A stretch of DNA of 64,000 bases from positions 1 through 64,000 of IMG/VR virus record IMGVR_UViG_3300044742_000097. One strand, written 5' to 3'. The notes beneath the pieces are model-generated. The model was not told the origin of the DNA. It searched no databases and saw only the letters and a list, made by a program, of their open reading frames with translations. Positions within the stretch are counted from its first letter, which is position 1, and every line of letters begins with the position of its first letter. Origin of the DNA: a virus. Below, piece after piece: positions 58,907-64,000 of the stretch. Made by a program: the position numbers and the translations under genes.

Positions 58907-59268
58907 TGGACATTCGAATCTGCACCTATCTCGATCCCCGTCAGATCGCCCGATGCACCGAGTGTGGTGTAACCGCCGATCTCTGCCTGTGTCCACAGGT
59001 AAGTGAGCTCGCCCACCGCCGACTCTCGACCCCAGCCGGGAAATTCCTCCAGTCGGTCTTCGCACAGGCCGAAACCAGCCAGCCCAGCGACAACCTATTC
59101 GAGCGTTTGAATTGGGAGTTCGGTGATCTCGGAATGAAACTCGTCAGACACAATCGAACTCGCGATCCCTCTCCTGAGGAGATCTATGCCGCTATGGTGA
59201 AGATCGCCGCCGGTCTCACTCGCCTCGCGACCGAGGGAACGGACGAATACGCCTATCCATCAGGGTGA
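58906..59268 (+). CDS. Small Cys protein of unknown function
   Basis: ATG 58906 overlaps the previous stop (TAATG) after GGAGACAGACG. The 120-residue protein has a Cys cluster (CTECGVTADLCLC) that may bind zinc and a helical C-terminal part (PSPEEIYAAMVKIAAGLTRL). The family is unknown. Confidence 0.6.
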   Translation: MDIRICTYLDPRQIARCTECGVTADLCLCPQVSELAHRRLSTPAGKFLQSVFAQAETSQPSDNLFERLNWEFGDLGMKLVRHNRTRDPSPEEIYAAMVKIAAGLTRLATEGTDEYAYPSG

Positions 59269-59299
59269 ATTCTGTGTAAATTGATGTTCTCAAAGCGCG

Positions 59300-59305
59300 T
59301 ATAAT
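59300..59305 (+). promoter_or_regulatory. Candidate promoter -10 box
   Basis: TATAAT at this place lies about 45 bases before the 59,351 gene in an 82-base gap. No strong -35 box is seen (TTGATG lies only 13 bases away). A GCGCGG-AATT-CCCCGCGC inverted repeat follows in the leader. Confidence 0.45.
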
Positions 59306-59350
59306 CGGAGATACGGCGCGGAATTCCCCGCGCTCGGTGAGGAGACTAAA

Positions 59351-59533
59351 ATGGGAAAGCCAAAGAGAGATGACCGCGACACGAAGGAGTTCACGCGGCG
59401 AGTCAAGAAGGTAGGGAAACACGTCGTAGAGCTTCGGAAGCTGATCCAGACGGACAAGCAGGCTAAGGACCTGGATCGGATGACCGACGCGCTTACGTCG
59501 ATTGAGAGGGATCAGAAGCCGCTACCCGCGTGA
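59351..59533 (+). CDS. Small basic helical protein
   Basis: ATG 59351 follows GAGGAGACTAAA. The 60-residue product is basic and helical (RDDRDTKEFTRRVKKVGKHV). No family is recognised. Confidence 0.6.
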   Translation: MGKPKRDDRDTKEFTRRVKKVGKHVVELRKLIQTDKQAKDLDRMTDALTSIERDQKPLPA

Positions 59534-59536
59534 GCC

Positions 59537-60076
59537 ATGGAGGCTCCAAGCGTCCGGTTCATTCCGACGGATCGGAGTACCGAGCACGGCTGGAACGGGA
59601 ACAAACCAGCCCTCTGCTTCATGGGCGAACGGTGCGCCCACTGCGTAGTGTTCCTAGAAACCGAGGTTGGAACGATCGACCTACCCCTGGAGGTGGTAGC
59701 CGCCTGTCGACCGGTCTCTGACCCTTTCGGACCTGGCGTTCCGTATGCGCCCGCGAAGTTTGTCGATCGCGTACTCAAGAGCGGGAAGCCTCTATCGCTG
59801 GAGGCCCGCTCGCTGTTGCAGTCGATGAACGGAAAGCGGAAGTCCTTGCCCCCGAACAGACCAAAGGTCGAGGTCAGGGTCTCTGCTACTGCCCCCCCGA
59901 AGGCTCCTCTGAAGACCGCCGGAGCCGAGCTAATCATCAAGTTAGCCACGGAGTGGAAGCTACCTAGCCCCAAGCTCCGTCGGTATCTCAGATCCCAGGG
60001 CCTACACGCTCCTTACACAGAGGAGAGGTCCCTGCGCGCGGTCCTCAAGAAACTGAAAAAAGGAAAGTCGAAATGA
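59537..60076 (+). CDS. Basic protein with C-terminal helical domain
   Basis: The 179-residue protein has a first part with CFMGERCAHCVVFLET (a possible metal site), a Pro/Lys linker, and a C-terminal domain LIIKLATEWKLPSPKLRRYL with LRAVLKKLKKG. The last domain recalls the helical domain of the Lys-rich paralogues, at low similarity. It may bind DNA. It overlaps the next start. Confidence 0.55.
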   Translation: MEAPSVRFIPTDRSTEHGWNGNKPALCFMGERCAHCVVFLETEVGTIDLPLEVVAACRPVSDPFGPGVPYAPAKFVDRVLKSGKPLSLEARSLLQSMNGKRKSLPPNRPKVEVRVSATAPPKAPLKTAGAELIIKLATEWKLPSPKLRRYLRSQGLHAPYTEERSLRAVLKKLKKGKSK

Positions 60077-60462
60077 AAAGGAGAAGATCCAAACGGGTGG
60101 GCAGGTGCCGACTCTGCGGAGACTCGGGCGAGCTTACGCAAGGGCTCGACTCGAAGTGCTACAGCAGTACTCGACACTGGTCGGCTAACAAGACAGAACC
60201 AGAAAGAGATAAGTACCAAGCCAAGCTCCGTCTCCGTCTCGTACGGATGAAGGCGCTCGATGATGGTACCGTTACGTTCAACCACATCGGAGAGACTGCC
60301 AATGATAAAGTTCGTCGCACTTATCGAGGGGCCAGACCTAGAGCGAAAGCTAAGCCTGCTCCTCGACGCGGCCAAGGTCGCGGGGGTTCCCATGGAGCTG
60401 GGAGTAGTCGTCGCCGACCTGCCCTCTCGGCGGAAGTCCCAGCGAAAAGGACGATCAACTAA
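60073..60462 (+). CDS. Zinc-finger-like basic protein
   Basis: ATG 60073 overlaps the previous stop. The first 75 residues have RRSKRVGRCRLCGDSGELTQ and KCYSSTRHW, a possible zinc site. After 60,302 the frame overlaps the next gene for 161 bases with low-complexity Arg/Ala/Gly. It probably encodes a small basic nucleic-acid-binding protein. Confidence 0.5.
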   Translation: MKRRRSKRVGRCRLCGDSGELTQGLDSKCYSSTRHWSANKTEPERDKYQAKLRLRLVRMKALDDGTVTFNHIGETANDKVRRTYRGARPRAKAKPAPRRGQGRGGSHGAGSSRRRPALSAEVPAKRTIN

Positions 60463-60694
60463 GGGAGCCAAGCGACCGAAGCGGCACCCAGGTAAGATGT
60501 CCGTGAAGCTCGGGACTCGCCCGGAGGGACCGCCTAGGCTGGTCGAGGTTCACCAGACTCTCTACAAGGAGTTCGGCACCGTACCCTTCGAGAAGCGACT
60601 GGCCAAGGGAGTCCTCATCAAGAAACTGAAGATGACGGGAGCCTCGGGCCAGGTCTCGGCCTTGATGAATCGGGGGGGTCTGGTCCCGGCGTAG
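60302..60694 (+). CDS. Small protein with helical C-terminal domain
   Basis: ATG 60302 follows GGAGAGACTGCC. The 130-residue protein has IKFVALIEGPDLERKLSLLL, a Lys/Arg linker, and VLIKKLKMTGASGQVSALMN at the end, similar in style to helix-turn-helix ends. It is the last gene before a terminator. Function unknown. Confidence 0.55.
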   Translation: MIKFVALIEGPDLERKLSLLLDAAKVAGVPMELGVVVADLPSRRKSQRKGRSTKGAKRPKRHPGKMSVKLGTRPEGPPRLVEVHQTLYKEFGTVPFEKRLAKGVLIKKLKMTGASGQVSALMNRGGLVPA

Positions 60695-60716
60695 GACCGA
60701 TGGGGAGGAAGCGTTT

Positions 60717-60744
60717 GGGGGGCCTTCGGGCTCCCCTCTTTTTT
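60717..60744 (+). terminator. Rho-independent terminator with TTCG loop
   Basis: GGGGGGCC, TTCG, GGCTCCCC and TCTTTTTT form a strong terminator. A ribosome binding site for the 60,757 gene follows at once, so some read-through or a separate promoter is needed. Confidence 0.85.
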
Positions 60745-60756
60745 CAGGAGATAGCG

Positions 60757-60984
60757 ATGGGCAAGAAGAAATTCACGTCAGGTCAGAAGGCAGCTCGTAA
60801 AGAGAAGCGTGTTGCGGAGATGGTCGAGAGCTTTGTGGAGGACTTGGACTCAGATATCGATGCTCAGGTCCGAGAGCTATCGATCGAGGACTACGTGAGA
60901 TGGTTATCCGAATTCACGGAGGCAGTCAATACCATGCTCCGGGGACGGATCGAGGCGGCCAAGGAAGACGTGGAGAGGGGTTAA
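60757..60984 (+). CDS. Last plus-strand protein, small and acidic
   Basis: ATG 60757 follows CAGGAGATAGC. The 75-residue protein has a basic start (KKKFTSGQKAARKEKR) and an acidic helical end. Its stop overlaps, on the other strand, the stop of the convergent gene (a TTAA palindrome). No family is recognised. Confidence 0.6.
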   Translation: MGKKKFTSGQKAARKEKRVAEMVESFVEDLDSDIDAQVRELSIEDYVRWLSEFTEAVNTMLRGRIEAAKEDVERG

Positions 60985-61442
60985 CGGGGCTTTCTGGCTT
61001 GGGTATGGAGACGGTCTAGCCGGTCCTTAGCCTCATGGTATACCGTACCCGATAGAGCAAGTCGCGGGTTGACGCCGCGTCCGGGCCTAGGCCGCGTTTT
61101 GGAGGGGGGGGTCTTAGCGCGGGTAGCGGGTCTACCCGACAACGCCGCTCCCGGCCGCGTAGGCTTCGCCGCTAGGCCGCTCCCGGCGTAGACCGAGGCG
61201 CCTAGCGCGCCGACGCGAGCTGTGGAGCCTAGGGTGGAGGCTTTACCCGGTCCCGGGGATCTCGGAGCCCTACCCGTTAGAGCCTCCAGCCCAGAGCCGG
61301 TAATGCGGCCTCCCCCAGCGTAACCCTGGGAGTCCGAGATGAACTTCCGAGCCACTGCCTTACTTGGTCCGCCCTTCCGAGGCTTCATACCATGCGCGAT
61401 GGCTTGGAAGAATCGTTCCTGCTTCTTGCTCTTAAAGGGCAT
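60981..61442 (-). CDS. Basic Gly/Pro-rich late protein
   Basis: The 153-residue protein begins PFKSKKQERFFQAIAHGMKP, a start known to me from other phage virion-region proteins, then has a GYAGGGRITGSG motif and a Lys/Pro/Arg-rich low-complexity tail. It overlaps the start of the large minus-strand protein upstream by 11 bases. It is the last gene of the late block. A DNA-binding or virion role is possible. Confidence 0.6.
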   Translation of the reverse strand: MPFKSKKQERFFQAIAHGMKPRKGGPSKAVARKFISDSQGYAGGGRITGSGLEALTGRAPRSPGPGKASTLGSTARVGALGASVYAGSGLAAKPTRPGAALSGRPATRAKTPPSKTRPRPGRGVNPRLALSGTVYHEAKDRLDRLHTQARKPR

Positions 61443-64000
61443 CGTAGGACTCCCTGAATGAGCCTTCGATCAGCCACCGGAGTTCGGCAGCCTCGGCCCA
61501 GGTCAGCTCCGGATATGCTTGCTTGAGATCGTCGATCTGGTACTCGCGTCGATCGTCCAGGATCGAGTCGTCGGCGGCAAGTTCATCGAAGATCTTCCGA
61601 ACTTGTGAAGACGCTTCCAGGTCCTCGGGATCGTAGACCAGCTCTTGCTCGCTCTCCTGCTTGATTCGCTTGCGAAGCTCCTCTTTAACCTGCTCAATCG
61701 GAACTCCCAGCTCGTCGGCGGCCTCCTGAATAGTGTGCTGCATGTTTTCGTTCTCGACATGATACTCGACCAGGTCCTTCGTACTCGACCGAGCCGGTGG
61801 CATCTCGTCTTGGTCATGGACGTATTCGGCTTCTCGCAGATAGTTCCGCTCGCCCCGGACCCACGACATGACGTTATCGATCGGATCAGACATTTGATCC
61901 GAGAGGTCCTTGTCGGTCCCCTGGCTGTAATCGATTCCATGCTCGTTGAGTACGTCCAAGAGTTGCTGAATATCCTCGAACTCGGACGACTCTCCTGGCT
62001 TGGTCGGGTTTGGCTCTAGACCCTCGGCCATGTGATTGACGAGGTTCCGCCAGGCGGCTGCGGCGGTCGGTCCCCAGGCTCCGCGCTCGTAGCCCTCCTT
62101 GTCATTCATCCGAGCGATCACGCCCATGATCGGAGCGGCTACGTCTTCGACGGCCGCAGCTACCGGAGCGTCCGCTCCCGAGAGCAAAGCCATCGGATCG
62201 AACTGGATCGGATTCGCGAGCGAGGCCATGCCCTTAAGCACGTCCCGCCTGGACACCGGCGTCTCTGCTAGTGAGGGCTTGGCTTTCCCTTCTAACTCCT
62301 GCAGCTGAACCTCTAACGGCGGCTGCTCGATCGACTCGACCGGATTCGCTGACGTATCGAGAGGAGCCAACTCCTTTCCGGTGCCCTCGACATTCGGGTT
62401 CGACAGCATCCCCGAGACCATCTTACGCAGATCCATCAGGCTGACGCCCTTCGGCGGGACCTTGCCGCCCTTCGCGTGCTTGGTCGGTTCCTCCTGTACG
62501 TCTTCGAGCTTATAGATCAAGTCGTAGATGCGCTTGGCCTTCTCGTCGTTCTTGATGAATCCCTTCTCGTCCATCTGCCCCGATCGAATACCATGCGACA
62601 GGTCGTCAGCGATATCACCAAGCCTCTCCCGTAGCTTACCGATGATTCGATCCGCTCTGACTATCCGACCACCTTTCGCCTTTTTTGTGGGTTTGTAGGG
62701 AGAGATATGCTCAATTCCGATCCGCTTCAGCAGTTCGGGATCTAGCTCGGTTTCCGGTCGATCGAGACTATCCAGAATCTTTTGCAGCTCCTGAACATCA
62801 GCCTTTAGTTTCGGCTTGAAAGGAACTATCTTCCCACCCTTCGCTTTCCGAACCATCGAAGTCTCCTCTTTCGGAGACTCGATTATACTCGTCCTTGCTT
62901 CCAGAGCGTCAAGCAACTTCTCGGCTTCTTCAAGCGAAACCGCGCCCGATTTCACCGCCCCGAGCAGTTGACTCTTCCGTAGTCCTGGGCCGATAACGGG
63001 ATCCATCTCGAAGCTTTCGTCAGAGGTCTGCCGAACATCTCCGTGCTCGCTGTCCTCGGGGTGGTCGCCCTGGCTCATGATCTTGTCGACGGCACTGCGA
63101 AGCGCCGTACCGAAGGCCGTGCCTTGGAGATAGTTCAACGGAGAGGCTTCGATCATCGGTCCAAAGAACTCGATACCAGCTCGGGGAACCAGAGACGCGG
63201 CTTGACCGATCCGACCGAGAACCGGACCGGCAGCCTCACGAGCGTACTTGCCTGCTGCTGCGAACGGAGCCTTCAGCGCCTTGAACGTCCCGCCCGGGAC
63301 CGGCGGCTGTGTAAGCATCGTCGCAGCGCTCTCAAGCGCGTACTCGCCTGGGGTGTCCGCCGGATCGTAGTCCATCCGAGCCATGATCTCGTCCAGCGCC
63401 TTATCGCTGCGCGCCCCAGCCTCCTGCGACCACTGCGGTCCGCGAGTCCCGAACCACTGCGCGAACCAATCTGGAAGCTCCAGGGTTTGGTCTACGATCC
63501 CCGGCAGCGGAGCCGGTGCGCTGTGTACGCTCGGGTCATGGATGAAAGGCAGTCGGACATTACCCTCCTCGTCGGTCGCGTAGAGACTCGACGCTCCGGT
63601 GCCCAAAAACCGACGGGTGTCCTGCTTGCTCTGTGTCCGCGCGGAACCGAGGTCCGCGATCCGTTGCGCGTAGTCCTCTGGGTACTGATCCTTAAGCGCT
63701 CGCTTGGTCTCGTCGGGAACACCGCCGGGGAGCATGAACTCGTTCCACCAAGTCGCTAGATTACGCAGCTCATCAAGGCCGGTCGGTCCCTTGTCTACCG
63801 CGCCACCCTCAGCCTTCTTGGCTCTACCTCCCTTTGCCATACCCTCGGGCTCCTCTTCCTGGTCTAGCATTTCAAGACCAGCTGCAGCGGCGGGCGCGGC
63901 CCACAGCGAAACACCAGCATCCTTAATCCGCTGCTTGACCTCGGGCGTTAGCTTTAGTGCGGGGAACGACTCGACTCCCTCCAACCCGAGCTTGGGATTG
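61432..64000 (-). CDS. Large virion-associated protein, N-terminus beyond window
   Basis: The frame is open from the right edge to the stop at 61,432 (about 855 residues seen). No true start is visible; a TTG at 63,984 is only an internal codon. Features include AGVSLWAAPAAAAGLEMLDQ near the edge, four KGG motifs (MAKGGRAKKAEGG, KAKGGKIV, KAKGGRIV, HAKGGKVP), an Ala-rich stretch, and RRDVLKGMASLANP, a Tat-like segment that here is internal. It may be the same gene as the one cut at base 1. An internal, ejected or pilot protein is likely. Confidence 0.7.
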   Translation of the reverse strand, partial: NPKLGLEGVESFPALKLTPEVKQRIKDAGVSLWAAPAAAAGLEMLDQEEEPEGMAKGGRAKKAEGGAVDKGPTGLDELRNLATWWNEFMLPGGVPDETKRALKDQYPEDYAQRIADLGSARTQSKQDTRRFLGTGASSLYATDEEGNVRLPFIHDPSVHSAPAPLPGIVDQTLELPDWFAQWFGTRGPQWSQEAGARSDKALDEIMARMDYDPADTPGEYALESAATMLTQPPVPGGTFKALKAPFAAAGKYAREAAGPVLGRIGQAASLVPRAGIEFFGPMIEASPLNYLQGTAFGTALRSAVDKIMSQGDHPEDSEHGDVRQTSDESFEMDPVIGPGLRKSQLLGAVKSGAVSLEEAEKLLDALEARTSIIESPKEETSMVRKAKGGKIVPFKPKLKADVQELQKILDSLDRPETELDPELLKRIGIEHISPYKPTKKAKGGRIVRADRIIGKLRERLGDIADDLSHGIRSGQMDEKGFIKNDEKAKRIYDLIYKLEDVQEEPTKHAKGGKVPPKGVSLMDLRKMVSGMLSNPNVEGTGKELAPLDTSANPVESIEQPPLEVQLQELEGKAKPSLAETPVSRRDVLKGMASLANPIQFDPMALLSGADAPVAAAVEDVAAPIMGVIARMNDKEGYERGAWGPTAAAAWRNLVNHMAEGLEPNPTKPGESSEFEDIQQLLDVLNEHGIDYSQGTDKDLSDQMSDPIDNVMSWVRGERNYLREAEYVHDQDEMPPARSSTKDLVEYHVENENMQHTIQEAADELGVPIEQVKEELRKRIKQESEQELVYDPEDLEASSQVRKIFDELAADDSILDDRREYQIDDLKQAYPELTWAEAAELRWLIEGSFRESYDAL

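Overview
The window looks like most of the genome of a virulent, tailed, probably short-tailed (podovirus-like) bacteriophage. I see portal, large and small terminase, scaffold, major capsid protein, an SU10-type adaptor, a P22 gp10-like tail hub and many fibre-like proteins. I see no tape-measure protein, tail sheath, integrase, RNA polymerase, tRNA or CRISPR array. A lipobox lipoprotein, Sec and Tat-like leaders and a CsrA homologue point to a Gram-negative host, but no gene names the host. Genes are tightly packed, many joined by ATGA, GTGA or TAATG overlaps, and the GC content is moderately high by eye.

Layout. From about 31.6 kb down to 1 all genes are on the minus strand and form the late block. 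In transcription order they are TerS, a small lysine-rich DNA-binding-like protein and a terminator; a secreted FN3 protein and small membrane proteins; an RyR-domain protein and CsrA; TerL, portal, a GroES-like protein, scaffold and capsid; many appendage proteins (collagen-like, Sec-leader fibres, a connector with a discoidin-like insertion); the lysis genes; the adaptor, a fibre, the tail hub; and a large Gly-rich virion protein cut by the left edge. The minus strand also carries 60,981-64,000, and the gene there runs off the right edge. The late block therefore seems to continue around a circular map and to converge on the plus-strand block at about 60.98 kb. If so, the window is nearly the whole circularly permuted genome, with a small piece missing.

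From about 31.9 to 61 kb genes are on the plus strand, except a primase/helicase at 42.6-44.7 kb. The first part (32-42 kb) holds about 30 small early genes of mostly unknown function plus thyX. The second part (44.8-50.6 kb) is a nucleotide-metabolism cluster: dNMP kinase, dimeric dUTPase, a nucleoside deoxyribosyltransferase-like protein, a DHH phosphoesterase, a second P-loop kinase, a divergent ThyA-type synthase and a dCMP deaminase. Next (50.5-57.5 kb) comes replication and recombination: a fused family-4 uracil-DNA glycosylase/family-A DNA polymerase, a MazG-like protein, a Cas4/RecB-like nuclease, a Sak4-like ATPase, a DUF669-like protein with a very acidic tail and an SF2 helicase. 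The last part holds small DNA-binding-like proteins and a nuclease.

The strongest biological hypothesis is DNA base modification. A ThyA homologue with Asp at the base-discriminating position sits beside ThyX, a deaminase, a dUTPase, two kinases and a UDG-polymerase fusion. Other points of interest are the adjacent RyR and CsrA genes, phage appendage proteins with secretion leaders, a family of Lys-rich proteins sharing a helical domain, a repeated KGG motif across virion-associated proteins, a shared promoter-like motif, and a candidate small RNA with a four-codon reading frame at 42.4-42.55 kb.
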